From: Amanita rubescens | Lineage: Eukaryota; Basidiomycota; Agaricomycetes; Agaricales; Amanitaceae | DNA length: 33,734 nt | Assembly (NCBI GenBank): GCA_015039365.1 | Contig: WION01000563.1 | Coordinates: 1-33,734 of the forward strand | Direction of reading: 5' to 3' | In this document: piece after piece, positions 1 through 9,695 of the stretch | Position numbering within the stretch: position 1 is the first letter of the stretch | How the letters are laid out: each line of letters starts with the position of its first letter | Translations under genes and position numbers: made by a program | Notes under the pieces: model-generated | Seen by the model: the letters and a program-made list of their open reading frames with translations, nothing else | Databases searched by the model: none | What the model was told of the DNA's origin: nothing

Positions 1-342
1 TACGAGCCATATTGTATTCTAAAGCCTCTAAGGGGCTTATTATGGTATAGCGTGCAATAATACCCCAGTCACATCATGGTGCGCAAGCGCGAAAACACCA
101 TGGGGGCCGACGTTGCCATGCCAGCGTCGAGAAACATAGGAAGTACCCTTATCCCTGGGTGTCTAGGAGATCCCCCTAAAGCCCTAGGGTCCGGGCGCAT
201 GTCATTAGCGCATATGCCATATCAAGGATTAGTGATATCAAGATGATAAGACCATATCAGGGTCGCTGCGATACTATACCAGTGGGACATCATGTCGGAT
301 GACGAGCAAGCGAGCGGCGATGTGGGTCCTGGCAATATCGAC

Positions 343-358
343 GGCGGGGCCCATAACC
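343..358 (-). other. Primer binding site of Copia A (initiator tRNA-Met anticodon arm type)
   Basis: On the minus strand the sequence abutting the LTR reads GGTTATGGGCCCCGCC. The core is complementary to the anticodon arm of eukaryotic initiator tRNA-Met, which contains GGGCCCAUAACC. The same core abuts the 5' LTRs of Copia C and D. Priming by an internal tRNA-Met fragment is known for Drosophila copia and yeast Ty5. Confidence 0.75.
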
Positions 359-765
359 TGACGAAGAAGACAGGTCTACGCGAGAGCGTGTCCACAGCAT
401 GAGCAGGTGCAATAGCTTACCTATTGCGATATGATCTTAGCACTACCCTTCGGCGTAGTAGTGATAGTAAGAGGAAGAGAATGGATTGTCCTATTCTACG
501 ATACAGGACAGGTTTATATACTAAGAGAGAACAAATATGTGTCTACATATGTGTAAGCGTATAGTATAGATGGGAAGATATGGCGTGCTAAGCACACCAT
601 AAGATGTAATCATGAGTCTATCATGATGTCACCATGATATCATAATGAAGTCATTATGATGTCATCTCTATGTCATACATAAAGGATGACGCGAGCGATA
701 TGAGTAACATTGATTGTAGTCAATCAGTAGTTAATCATTCTATAAATATAATTCTATATTTAACA
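359..765 (-). repeat. 5' LTR of Copia element A
   Basis: It starts with TGACGAAG directly next to the PBS and ends with CA at 765. It shares blocks with the 404-bp LTR of Copia D (caggtttatatact, taaggatgacgc.agcg) but is strongly diverged. Bases 615-665 hold overlapping inverted repeats of the type catgatatcat and cattatgatgtcat, comparable to the hairpin-rich end of the D LTR. Confidence 0.7.
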
Positions 766-3099
766 CTCCGAATCTTCGGCTGCAAGGCCTATGCTCATGT
801 TCCGAAAGAAAAACGTCAGAAACTGGACAAGAAAACGATGGAATGCATTCACCTGGGTTATTCCGAACACAAAAAGGCCTATTTACTCGTTCATCGTTCG
901 AGTGGGCGCATTGTGGAATCCCGGGACGTCCATTTCGATGAAGGCGAACTTGTAGAGCCTACCAGAGTCAGGATTGAGACTGAAGTTACCCAAGATGAAG
1001 CAGAAACAAGAAACTCACCTGCTGAGGACGTAAATGACTCAGAATCTGATTCAGAGTCATCTGTGGATCTTGAAGGGCTTCTGGACGTCAAAAGCGACGA
1101 CGACGACGACGGAGATGACTCAGATTCGTCATCTAACAGCTATGGGACAGAGCAGGGAGCACTGCTGATGGTGTTTTCACCACCTAAAAACGCTACAACT
1201 CGTCCTGGCGGATCCGTAATCGAATTTCGCGCCACGCCGACTTCACCGTCGGATTCAGCGACCTCGAAAACCCCAGGAACCAGTTCAACTCACCTTAGAA
1301 ACTCCAATCTACCGCCTGTACAGCCTTATCTACCTCCCACTGCTGAAATTGATGAACCTCGTCGTTCGACAAGGATCCGAAGAGCGCCGGTGCGCGATGA
1401 TGATGAAAGATACTTCAAGTCGTCATATGGAAACCGGACCGCCCATCAATTGAGTGGAGGAGCGAGTGTGGCAGGAGGAGGACGAGGAGATAACGAGGGA
1501 GGAGATGTGACGCAAGTCACACATGTGACCGACGAGAATGCCAGAACGGCCGCCCTGGGCGACCCACTCACCTTTCACGACGCCATGTCCCGTGAGGATT
1601 GTGAGCAATGGAAGAAGGCATGTAATGAAGAGCTCGAGACTCTTAAGAAGTTTGAAGTGTTTGAGGAGGTTCCACGACCACACGATCGCAAAATCGTCGG
1701 ATCTAAGTGGGTCTTTAGGATGAAGATGGGACCTGATGGTCAAATCGAGCGCTACAAGGCCCGTCTCGTCGCCCAAGGTTTCTCGCAGGTCGAAGGTATC
1801 GACTATAATGAAACTTTCGCACCAGTGACGAAATTCAACTCAATACGACTACTTCTCGCCCTCTCTGCCCGTTTTGACTGGGAAATTCACCAAATGGATG
1901 TCAAGTCTGCTTTTCTGAATGGGGAACTCGAAGAGGAGATCTATATCCGAGTCCCACCTGGCTACAACGCTGCTCCCGGAACTGTCTGGCGACTCAAAAA
2001 GGCTCTTTACGGTCTGAAACAGGCAAGTCGAGAATGGTACCGAAAATTCTCAAGTGAACTTGGCGCTCTCGGTTTCACTCGAATTCAAGCTGACCACTGC
2101 GTTTTCTACAAGAACGCAAATGGCCACCACATCATAATCGCGGTCTACGTCGATGACAACCTTATCATTTCCGACTCACCAGATCTCGTGACGCAAACGA
2201 AGAAGGACCTCAGTTCACGCTTCGACATGACGGATCTCGGCGAGGTTCACTGGATTCTAAACATGGAAGTCACACGCGACCGACCAAAGCGAACCATTAG
2301 GCTATCCCAATCGCAATACATCGAGGATATCCTCGAAAGACATGGAATGGCCGACTGCAAACCAGCAGCTACCCCAATGGAGGCAAACCTCAAGCTCGAG
2401 AAACTCGACGCCGCTGAAGTGAACGTTACTGAGTATCAACGACTCATCGGTTCACTCATGTACGGATCTATTGGTACTAGATTCGACGTTGCGCATGATG
2501 TGGGCGTACTTTCACGCCATAACCATGCACCTGGCAAACGACATCACACTGCTGTCAAACGAGTATTCCGCTACCTTCGAGGCGCCTCCGACACCTATAT
2601 TCTCTACGACGGCAAGTCCGCTATTGAAGGACCAGTAATCTACTGCGACGCAGACTGGGCAGGCGATCCTAACGACCGCAAGTCCGTTTCCGGATATACC
2701 GCTATCCTCTCCGGTGCCGCTATCAGCTGGTCATCCAAAAAGCAAGCAACCGTCTCTCTTTCCTCTACCGAAGCCGAATATATCGCCGCTGCCCGCGCCG
2801 CTCAAGAAGCAACCTGGATTCACACTTTCCTTTCCGAGATTGGTCATCCACTCAAAAAACCGATTACGCTCTACGTGGACAATCAATCTGCCATCAAACT
2901 CATTCAAAATCCAGTTGCACATGACCGGACAAAGCATATCGATATCAAATACCATTTCGTTCGAGACACTCAAGCTAGAGGAATCATCAAAGTCGAGTAT
3001 TGCCCGACAAATGATCAAGTTGCCGATGTCCTGACAAAACCGCTATCACGCGAAAAACACAAGCGTTTTACGGAGCAGATGGGACTTAGAACTGCCTAG
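766..3099 (+). CDS. Copia pol, 3' part: integrase C-terminus, reverse transcriptase, RNase H
   Basis: This is the C-terminal 777 codons of a Ty1/copia polyprotein, open without stop or frameshift. The order is: integrase C-terminal segment (LRIFGCKAYAHVP, then FDEG near 945); an acidic linker rich in Asp and Ser (about 1010-1150); RT starting near SKWVFRMK (about 1701) with the catalytic YVDD at 2146-2157; and RNase H with CDADWAGD, STEAEYIAA and LYVDNQSAIKLI, ending in the usual DVLTKPL segment. The open frame extends upstream to an ATG at 670, but those first 32 codons are LTR sequence of Copia A, so I start at the junction. Gag, protease and the integrase catalytic core are outside the window. 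The product would be a replication polyprotein acting in cytoplasmic virus-like particles. Intactness of this part suggests a fairly recent insertion; separation from its 5' half by Copia A makes it non-functional as it stands. Confidence 0.9.
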   Translation, partial: LRIFGCKAYAHVPKEKRQKLDKKTMECIHLGYSEHKKAYLLVHRSSGRIVESRDVHFDEGELVEPTRVRIETEVTQDEAETRNSPAEDVNDSESDSESSVDLEGLLDVKSDDDDDGDDSDSSSNSYGTEQGALLMVFSPPKNATTRPGGSVIEFRATPTSPSDSATSKTPGTSSTHLRNSNLPPVQPYLPPTAEIDEPRRSTRIRRAPVRDDDERYFKSSYGNRTAHQLSGGASVAGGGRGDNEGGDVTQVTHVTDENARTAALGDPLTFHDAMSREDCEQWKKACNEELETLKKFEVFEEVPRPHDRKIVGSKWVFRMKMGPDGQIERYKARLVAQGFSQVEGIDYNETFAPVTKFNSIRLLLALSARFDWEIHQMDVKSAFLNGELEEEIYIRVPPGYNAAPGTVWRLKKALYGLKQASREWYRKFSSELGALGFTRIQADHCVFYKNANGHHIIIAVYVDDNLIISDSPDLVTQTKKDLSSRFDMTDLGEVHWILNMEVTRDRPKRTIRLSQSQYIEDILERHGMADCKPAATPMEANLKLEKLDAAEVNVTEYQRLIGSLMYGSIGTRFDVAHDVGVLSRHNHAPGKRHHTAVKRVFRYLRGASDTYILYDGKSAIEGPVIYCDADWAGDPNDRKSVSGYTAILSGAAISWSSKKQATVSLSSTEAEYIAAARAAQEATWIHTFLSEIGHPLKKPITLYVDNQSAIKLIQNPVAHDRTKHIDIKYHFVRDTQARGIIKVEYCPTNDQVADVLTKPLSREKHKRFTEQMGLRTA

Positions 3100-3115
3100 C
3101 TCGCCTGAGTGGGCG

Positions 3116-3418
3116 TGTTGAAATTCGTACGTTCGTTACTTATATCTTTTCAGTCGAGCATAGCCGCTATTCTATTATTTGTCACTATTTGTTCCTACTT
3201 ACATAATACGCTCTTTTGGACACGTATTTTCTTCGTGTACCTCAGTCTTCGTATCTGAAGGACTGAGGTATGATACCACTCTTTTATGTTATATATTACC
3301 TACTAAACATTAGTTTAGACATATCTATCTTTACAGGTAATAGAACAAGTCTTCGTATCTGAAGGACTGAGACATATCTATCTTTACAGATAGACCTTCA
3401 GGTTTTCACACGTCAACA
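3116..3418 (+). repeat. 3' LTR of Copia element B
   Basis: It begins TGTTGA and ends TCAACA (perfect 6-bp terminal inverted repeat), 16 bp after the pol stop. A G-rich stretch (gagtgggcg) just before it is a plausible polypurine tract. Inside, a hairpin (ACCTCAGTC...GACTGAGGT, 3239-3269) is partly repeated at 3353-3371, and gacatatctatctttacag occurs twice (3319 and 3371). Confidence 0.88.
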
Positions 3419-4165
3419 CGCAACTACCTTGCCCCGGTTAAGTTCCCATTGACACGATCCTCTGTCGAAAATGACGTGATGGTCATTGTTCGCTGTCGGG
3501 TTTGCATAGAAGACTGAAATACCCCACTTCATGGATTTGGTACATTCTGTGACAAGGTAAAGGGATCCATTGGAGATATCCCTGCCACCTTCATTCAGCG
3601 CATACTTGTACCAACGTGCGGCATGACGGGCAGCATGCGCCTGGAAATGGCGAACATTCATTGCTTCGTAAACAGTGGCGCCCATAGGCAAAGCAAGGAC
3701 GGCTCCTTTGGTTGAACATTGAAAAGCAGATGATCTAGAACTGCTTCCGTAAATGACCTATGACCTGCACGGTACAATTTGTCATACTTACGAACTATGA
3801 TCACAGATTTCACTGACATCATGGCTGGTCAGATATATACCAGGATCAAATCCACCGTTAGCTCTGATTATTGGCTTGAGCAATTCAAAGCCGTCTGGAA
3901 GTATCGATGGATTAACTCCAGCATCCGACGGATCATCGTGTTGACAAGTGTTGAATAGAAAGTCGAAAGCCCCATTTGCGGTTACTAGACCGACATCACC
4001 GATTCTTACTCCTTTCCTCAAGTATCTTGCTGGAAGACCTCTGGATGGCGTAGGCATATAGAGAGGATAACCTGCTTCGTGAATCAACATCTCAAGGGAA
4101 TAGATGTGACTCCGGCCACGAGTCGTGGTTGCATATGCTTCCTGCTCAATATGTGAAGAGATGAC
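3419..4165 (-). pseudogene. Fragment of an agaricomycete host gene of unknown function
   Basis: There are two exons on the minus strand. The first (4165-3792, after an acceptor ..TTCACTAG) encodes RGRSHIYSLEMLIHEAGYPL followed by a proline-rich segment and VRIGDVGLVTANGAFDFLFN. A 51-nt intron (3791-3741, GTAAGT..GCAG) joins it in frame to the second (3740-3419), which carries WYKYALN, NGSLYLVTECTKSMKWGISV and ends at the Copia B LTR. Proteins with this pattern (GYPLW.P.PS, IGDVG.., then WY.YA and NG.L.LV.GC.K...WG) are common as uncharacterised agaricomycete proteins; I recognise the pattern but no function. The 3' end is cut off by Copia B. The 5' exons are missing: the sequence upstream of the acceptor is about 50 bp of apparent intron and then hAT terminal repeats. 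The reading frame of what remains is intact. Confidence 0.7.
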
Positions 4166-4215
4166 CTAGTGAAGAACTTAATCATTCTCACCGAACTATT
4201 CAAAGGAACGTCTGG

Positions 4216-4390
4216 GTTCGTGTAGCGATGCCGAAGTTCGGTTCAGTCCGGTTCTTCAGCCTCTTGGCCAGAACCAGAACCGGAACCGCTGCCAGGCATC
4301 TAGGACTGAACCAGAACCAGGACCGAACAGACTGAACCGGTTCTTCCAGTTCGGTTCCAGTTCGGTTCCAGTTCGAACCGAGAACAGAAA
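4216..4390. repeat. Subterminal GGTTC/GAACC repeats at the 3' end of the hAT element
   Basis: The stretch is densely packed with cggttc, gaaccgg and aaccagaacc in both orientations, beginning at tagcgatgccgaagttcgg. Such arrays near the ends are typical transposase-binding regions of hAT elements. They lie between the transposase stop (4436) and the host-gene intron, as expected for the 3' terminus. Confidence 0.55.
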
Positions 4391-4435
4391 GGTAAATTTT
4401 TTTACCTGGCCATAGTAGATAACGAACATGTCTAT

Positions 4436-5452
4436 CTACACCAATATATGCCTCTCCATGCTTTCAGCCTCTTCAGAGGCCTTTATCCAGCCGTTCTTAT
4501 AGCCACTTTTGACTATTTGTATCGCTCCAAGACGTTCTGGCAAGAGACGATTGCGTAGCACAGTATCTGTGAGACCTGCTGATGAAAAAGCGTGCTCTGC
4601 TGGAACGGATGAACCTTGAATAGCTAGATAGTCTCAAGCTATCAAGGCCAGTGTAGGATAGCTGCTCTGGTGATGCTGTTGAAGCATGATAACTAAAGGC
4701 AAATTCATACGAACGATTCACTCACCCCCCACCAACGTACAACATCTTCAGTGCCATCGTCAAGTGGTGCCGCCAAGTATTCACGCAGTTCTTGACGAGG
4801 GTCCTGGTTAACCGATTCAACCGCAGCTCGCTTCTGAATTGTAGCTTGAAGAAAGCTAGCACCGTATCCACGCCGCTTGACTGGAACTTGCTGCGAGGCC
4901 TTTTCCGAATCTGGAGCGGCTGATGCATTCGCCTTGGACCTTAATGATTGTACAGCATAGCGGTCAAACTAGCATAACATAACCAGCTTAGTCTCATAAG
5001 ATTTCAATAGGAATGACGGCTACTTACCACTTTGTTCAGTAGCTGCATCCCTTCTTCAAAGTCATTGTCGTTCCACTTGGATTTGCAGTACTTGAGCTTG
5101 ATGGATGGGTCTAAGGCTGAAGCACAATGATCATCGGGGCCTTAGAAAAGCATTATCAATATTGTACGTACCAAGGCAAACAAAAACCATATCGTTCTTC
5201 CTTATATCCTTGTACCACTTCCCAACTTTTGCTAATCCAGCCTCAATAGCGTCTCTGACTGGAGCAAACTTATGCGTCGAAGCAAACACCTCCCATCTGG
5301 TTCGAAGGCATTCAAGGATCGGTAACACCTTTGAAACAGTAGGATTTGATGCCGACAAGAATTCTGCTTGAGCGCTACGAGGTTCCTACATTGGGTTTAA
5401 GAAAAGGATAGCACTCTGGAACTGAGTCCATACCGCAAGGACCTCGCATATC
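4436..5452 (-). pseudogene. hAT transposase block 4: C-terminal part with dimerisation domain
   Basis: Exons (minus): 5452-5434, 5385-5172, 5116-5028, 4968-4736, 4675-4436; introns of 48-60 nt, all GT..AG. They encode ICEVLA, then FLSASNPTVSKVLPILECL, LDPSIKLKYCKSKWN and the hAT C-terminal dimerisation domain with YPTLALIA, DYLAIQGSSVPAEHAFSSAG and LRNRLLPERLGAIQ, ending at a TAG (4436-4438). One in-frame TGA (4634-4636) lies where this family has Arg (IA-R-DYLAIQ), consistent with CGA to TGA. The block is cut at 5452 by the LTR of Copia C. hAT transposases act in the nucleus, cutting the element out and reinserting it with an 8-bp duplication; this copy cannot make a full protein. Confidence 0.88.
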
Positions 5453-5707
5453 TGTTGGAGTACGAGCCCGCGTTATACCGCTAAGTCCATTATTTGCACT
5501 TGTTTATTCCGATTATTTTATACGTCGAATGTTCGTCTACGACGCCTCAGTTCTTTACCAATAACTGAGGCATGAGTACCATCTTATATATTCGTCTACA
5601 CCTCATACTTACTCTACTTAGTTTATCCCTAAGGTAGATTATACCAATATTAGCTCTTTACCAATAACTGAGGCTTTATCCCTAAGATCTCGCCTTCTCT
5701 GCCAACA
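5453..5707 (+). repeat. 5' LTR of Copia element C
   Basis: It runs from TGTTGG to CCAACA (6-bp terminal inverted repeat), followed at once by the PBS. It contains a hairpin GCCTCAGTT...AACTGAGGC (5544-5571), whose loop and right arm recur at about 5651-5671. No 3' partner LTR remains. Confidence 0.88.
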
Positions 5708-5723
5708 GGTTATGGGCCCCGAG
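5708..5723 (+). other. Primer binding site of Copia C
   Basis: GGTTATGGGCCCCGAG immediately follows the LTR. Its 14-nt core is identical to that of Copia A and D and complementary to the initiator tRNA-Met anticodon arm. The ATG inside it (5712) is in frame with gag but overlaps the PBS. Confidence 0.8.
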
Positions 5724-7428
5724 TCTACCACCATGTCAACTACAGATGCCATTAAACTCCTCAAGCTTCCGAAGCTCAAGGACGACGGATCCAACTGGAT
5801 CACATACCGGGAGAGGATAATGAATACCCTCACCCATAAAGGGCTAAAGCGTCATGTGTCGGGGACTGCGCGGAAACCAACCGAGATCGAAACCAAATCC
5901 GATAAGGTTTACAGGAAAGGAAGCACGATGGAACTCACCTCAACCCAGATCGATGAGATCGAGAAAGAGGTTGACCAATTTGAACAAAAGGAGGCATCGG
6001 TCCGGGAGGTGATCTACGAGACAATCGGTCAATCGCTCTTCCTCCAAGTCAAAAATGAAGCCTCTGCTGCCAAAGTCTGGTCCAAACTTGTGTCGATCAT
6101 GGAGAAAAAGGGTGATCTAATCCAAGTCAGCCTTCTGGCGAAAATGCAGAATAAGATCTGCCTCGAGGATGACGATGTACGCACACACCTCGCCACCATG
6201 TCCGAGTTGAAGGAACAACTCGAAGGGATGGGCGCTCCGATGTCAGACCAGTCATTCGCCGCCATGATCCGAAAATCTCTCCCTGCCAGCTACCGCTCGC
6301 TCCTACAAACTCTCAGCGCCACAGCACGAGTAAATCAAAAAATACTCACCAGTGATCAAATAATCGTGGCCATCCACGAAGAGGCCGACGAACAAAAGGT
6401 TCACAAAGAAGCTGATAAAGCCGCCGAAAACGCGGCGATGGTTGCTGCTCACATGAAGAAGCGTGCTGAGAAGAAAAACATAAAATGCACCAATTGCAAA
6501 CGCGACGGGCACAAACGGGAGGATTGCTTCATGAAAGGCGGCGGAAAAGAGGGACAGGCACCCTGGGATAAAAAGAAGGATGATCAGAAGGATCACGGCA
6601 AAAAGGAGAGGAAACATACTGGGAAAGCGAATGTAGCGTCCACGGACGACACTGACAACAAGGACGTATCCCTCGCCGTCACCTGCTGCCCCACGGAACC
6701 TCTCGAAGCCCTTGCCACGTATCCGGCCAGCTGCAGCGCAATCATCGACTGCGGCGCTACCCGTCACTTCACTCCCAACCGCTCCGATCTAATCAATTTT
6801 GTCACGATCGAACCCAAAGATATAAAAGCGGCTAATGGCGTTACCCTACAAGCCACCGGCCGCGGTGATCTAAAGATAATCCTCCCGATGGGAGAAAACA
6901 ATCAGCCGACAAGAGTAACATTGAAGGACGTCTATTACTCACCCGATTTCGCCTTCACGCTTATCTCTGTTGGAACCATAGACCGGAAAGGATTCTCTGT
7001 CAATATGGAAGACGGAATCTGTACCGTTCACACCCCCAAACCCGAACGTCGCACTATTGGGCAAATTCCCTTAGTCAACGGCCTATATCGGGTATCCATT
7101 GCCACAAATGGCTCACCCGGATCGGATTTAGCTCTCGCCGTATCTGGAAAGATGTCTATCAATGAATTACATCGAAAAATGGGACATATCAATAACGATG
7201 ACTTACGTCGTATGGTCAAGGAAGGAACCATCACTGGAATAGACCTTGACACAGGTTCTAAAGCCGAAACCTGTCCCGGATGTATTGAGGGAAAAGCACC
7301 ACGCCGACCATTTCCGAAACTGAGTACCAGTGATCGGGCAAAACGATATGGCGATAAGGTCGTTTCGGACCTTTGGGGACCTACGGAGACTGCATCTCTG
7401 AAAGGGAAGAAGTATTACATCTTATTTC

Positions 7429-8105
7429 TGTCATATCCCGTTCCAGACTCCACCCAAACTCCGTGACCTCGGACCCCGATGGACTCCTGACTATACCCAT
7501 GACCACTTTCCACCCATGTCGCATCTCATATCAAGCCTATGCCAAAACTCCGAAAACTCCGTGACAAACTCCGTGACGGACTCCGTCACAACTCCGTCAC
7601 AACTCCGTGCATATTCGCTAAGTTCCTTTCTACGTATTTTCCATACTTGTTTCACCTCTTGTTTCATCTCGGGTATCACTGGTATCATTATCCCTTCATA
7701 CCATATGCTCTACTCCACTTCCTGTTCCATATCTCCATAGTTTCCTGTTCTCATCAGAACACGGCCATAACTCCCCTTGTCGGACTACGTATATAAGGCC
7801 TCACTTGTACTCATACAGTAGTCCGAATATCGACTTGGATTGTGCCCCAACTTGTATTGACTCCCTGTCTTTCATTGTCTAAGACCTCATCCAGACCGCT
7901 CGCCCTTCGGACTCCGGTCCCGGACTCCATCCCGGACTCCAGAGCGTTCTCCAGAAGTTTAGGCAAGACGTATGTTAGCACGGCGCAGCTTGCACACTGA
8001 AGCCTAGCCTTTCCCCACTACGTCCCGGACTCCGTTATACTCCGTCCTTCCCTGTCCGCGGCTTAGTTCCCGGGCTCCGTCCCAATTAGGATCACCGTCC
8101 TTACA
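7429..8105. repeat. Solo LTR (677 bp) inserted in Copia C integrase
   Basis: It starts TGTCATATCCCG and ends CCGTCCTTACA (TGT..ACA), flanked by a perfect 5-bp duplication ATTTC (7424-7428 and 8106-8110). There is no internal coding region, so this is the product of LTR-LTR recombination. It is rich in a gactccgt-type motif. A TATA-like TATATAAGG at 7790-7798 suggests transcription on the plus strand. Length and composition differ from the Copia LTRs here; a Gypsy origin is likely but unproven. Confidence 0.85.
7790..7798 (+). promoter_or_regulatory. TATA box of the solo LTR
   Basis: TATATAAGG lies about midway in the 677-bp LTR, where an LTR promoter is expected. It would fire rightwards into the remaining Copia C integrase sequence. 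Confidence 0.45.
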
Positions 8106-8999
8106 ATTTCAAGATGAATACACTCACGAGCAACGGATCTACTTCCTTCACAAAAAGTCGGAAGCATTCCAAGCCTATAAACTTTATGAGGCATGGGTTA
8201 AGATGCAACATGATGGAAGGATAAAGATTCTGGGTACAGACCGAGGAGGAGAATTCACGGGCGCAGCCTTCAAAGCCCACCTCGAACAAGCCGGAACTGC
8301 TCGTCACCTGACGGTCCATGATAGTCCACAGTCCAACAGGAAAGCCGAGCGTGCGAATCGCACCATCGGAGAGGGGATCAGAGCCCTATTAGCTTCGTCA
8401 GGACTCCCCGAATCCTTATGGGCAGAAGCAGCTGCTCACCTTGTCTGGTTACGCAATCGCGTTCCCACAAAAGCACTGCCGGATTCCAAGACACCGCTCA
8501 AAATGGCAACTGGAAACCGTCCGGACCTGTCGGATATCCATGAATGGGGTTGCCGTGTATGGGTAAAACGAACCCACAGTTCCAAATTAGGCTCCAAAGT
8601 CAAAGATGGCCGCTTCATAGGTTATGACGAGGAATCAAAGGGGTACCGCATCTACTGGGAGGATCGACGTGCTGTAACTGTTGAACGCGATGTATACTTC
8701 GACAAAAGAAGTGCCTTAGCCCCAGAGACGACTTTGATTGAAGGGGAGACTTACAGGAACAACAATCAACCCTCAAAAGTGGTCACTTCTACAGAGAACG
8801 TCGCACTGCCGACGAACGAGGACGCCAATCATAAAACGGTCAACGCGTCCGGAAAGAGCCTCGAAAACGCTAAAAATCCAGTCCTAAATGAAGGAAATCC
8901 ATCGAGAAACGGACGAGCTACAAGCTTATCAAACTCACCTATTCCCCATACCTCATCTCAGACACCCACTCAAAATCCTGAAACATCGCAACAGACCCC

Positions 9000-9262
9000 A
9001 TTCTTGGTTTGCAATACGGTAATCTTCATAGAACTTGTTCTTGAGCTTTGGTACCTTACCAGATGCGTCGGCAACAACACAGAATTTGTTAATTGCCTGT
9101 GAGGTGATGTAAGCTGGATGAATGAGCGCCCATGATCAAAACTATGCACCGCTTTATTTATAATTGCACGTTGAACCAGATCGTACATTGAACCCCAACG
9201 CTTGCGTACAAACTTAATCAGTTGCAAAGGCTTGATGCCTTCTTCCTTGCATAGTGCTGCAG
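9000..9262 (-). pseudogene. hAT transposase block 3: RW-motif region
   Basis: Minus-strand exons 9262-9150 and 9096-about 9000 with a 53-nt intron (9149-9097). They encode LCKEEGIKPLQLIKFVRKRW, then GSMYDLVQRAI, and after the intron FCVVADASGKVPKLKNKFYE and DYRIANQEW. The RW.S segment is a conserved hAT landmark upstream of the last catalytic Glu region. Its left edge joins Copia C through a deletion; its right edge joins block 2 across the non-autonomous element (CTGCAG at 9257-9262 is one copy of the duplication). Confidence 0.87.
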
Positions 9263-9480
9263 AGTCCTGTCCTGTCCTGTCTTTTGGCCCCGGAGGGCAA
9301 GACCGAGGACAGGACCGAGGACTGAATCCTCCAAAAGCCAGAGGACAGGACCGAGACTGCAGCAGGACAGGACTGCAGTCCTGTATCGGTCCTGGACCAG
9401 TCCTGACCGGTCTCGGACTGAAAGCGGTCTCAGACCGGTCTGGACTGGTCCTGACCGGTCCTGAGCAGTCTTGACAGAGA
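9263..9480. repeat. Left GGTCC/GACCGG arm of the non-autonomous element
   Basis: It is packed with gtcctg, ggacagga, gaccgg and ggtcctgaccggtc in both orientations, e.g. four successive (a)gtcctgtcc units at the start and ctggtcctgaccggtcc near 9447-9463. It mirrors the right arm at 18361-18524. Confidence 0.7.
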
Positions 9481-9695
9481 GCGGGGTACATAAGAGAGCT
9501 ATGGGGTCCTGCGAGAGAGCTGGGGTGTGCACAAGAGAGAGAGCTATGGAGAGAGCTGGGTGCGCATGCGAGAGAGCTGGGAATCGGATGTGTGAGAGAG
9601 TTGGGGTGTGAGAGAGAGCTGGGGCCCAGGTGCGAGAGAGAGCGCTGGGGTGCATGTGCAAAAGAGCTGGGGTGCACGTGCGAGAGAGCTGGGGT
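9481..9695. repeat. GAGAGAGCTGGGGTG minisatellite, left half
   Basis: There are many imperfect units of (g)agagagctggggtgygcgag, 15-35 bp long. The array is interrupted by the Gypsy insertion and continues from 17794. Long open frames on the minus strand are artefacts of the repeat. Confidence 0.85.

Larger units (their letters stand above)
1..765 (-). mobile_element. Copia element A, 5' leader and 5' LTR only (runs off left edge)
   Basis: Bases 1-358 are clearly homologous, in the same orientation, to the 5' leader of Copia element D at 27843-28189 (shared start tacgagccatattgtatt, shared block around atccctgggtgtctaggaga). Bases 359-765 occupy the position of the D LTR, start with the same TGACGAA and have nearly the same length (407 against 404 bp). 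The element is therefore minus-strand: 5' LTR 765-359, PBS, leader running leftwards, with gag and pol outside the window. It is inserted in the integrase gene of Copia B, whose reading frame resumes at 766. The right end (..TTTAACA) does not match the TTCGTCA end of D, so that boundary is set by length, by the terminal CA and by the resumed coding frame. Confidence 0.75.
766..3418 (+). mobile_element. Copia element B, 3' part with 3' LTR
   Basis: The plus-strand Ty1/copia element is visible from the middle of integrase to the end of its 3' LTR. Its 5' part lies beyond the left edge because Copia A is inserted in it. The right end (TCAACA at 3413-3418) abuts exon sequence of a host gene, so element B disrupts that gene; the first 5 bases after it (cgcaa, 3419-3423) are the candidate target duplication. 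Confidence 0.88.
5453..8998 (+). mobile_element. Copia element C, 3'-deleted, inserted in the hAT transposase
   Basis: It has a 5' LTR, PBS, gag, protease and integrase in order. There is no RT, RNase H or 3' LTR: coding sequence stops near 8998 and hAT exon sequence follows directly. A handful of hAT codons between NQEW and ICEVL is also missing, so one deletion probably removed the 3' half of the element plus a little hAT exon. The exact breakpoint (8996-9001) is uncertain. Confidence 0.88.
5733..8998 (+). pseudogene. Copia C gag-protease-integrase, interrupted by a solo LTR and 3'-truncated
   Basis: I start at the ATG at 5733 (context accATGt), not the one in the PBS at 5712. Gag: helical region with LKLPKLKDDGSNWITY and a CX2CX4HX4C knuckle (CTNCKRDGHKREDC, about 6485-6530). 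Protease: IIDCGATRHFT near 6745. Integrase: H-H-C-C zinc site (H..H..ETCPGCIEGK, about 7170-7295), then SDLWGP, and after the solo LTR GTDRGGEF and KAERANRT for the remaining catalytic residues. A 677-bp LTR with an ATTTC duplication lies at 7429-8105; without it the frame reads YYILF-QDEYTHEQ with no break. After the integrase C-terminal segment (DVYFDKR) the frame runs to about 8998 and then into antisense hAT sequence. Confidence 0.88.

Noticed and set aside
670..765. First 32 codons of the Copia B open frame
   Set aside because: They are LTR sequence of Copia A that happens to be open in the same frame.
6303..6767. 154-codon hydrophobic ORF on the minus strand
   Set aside because: Antisense to the well-supported gag-protease region of Copia C; codon-pattern shadow.
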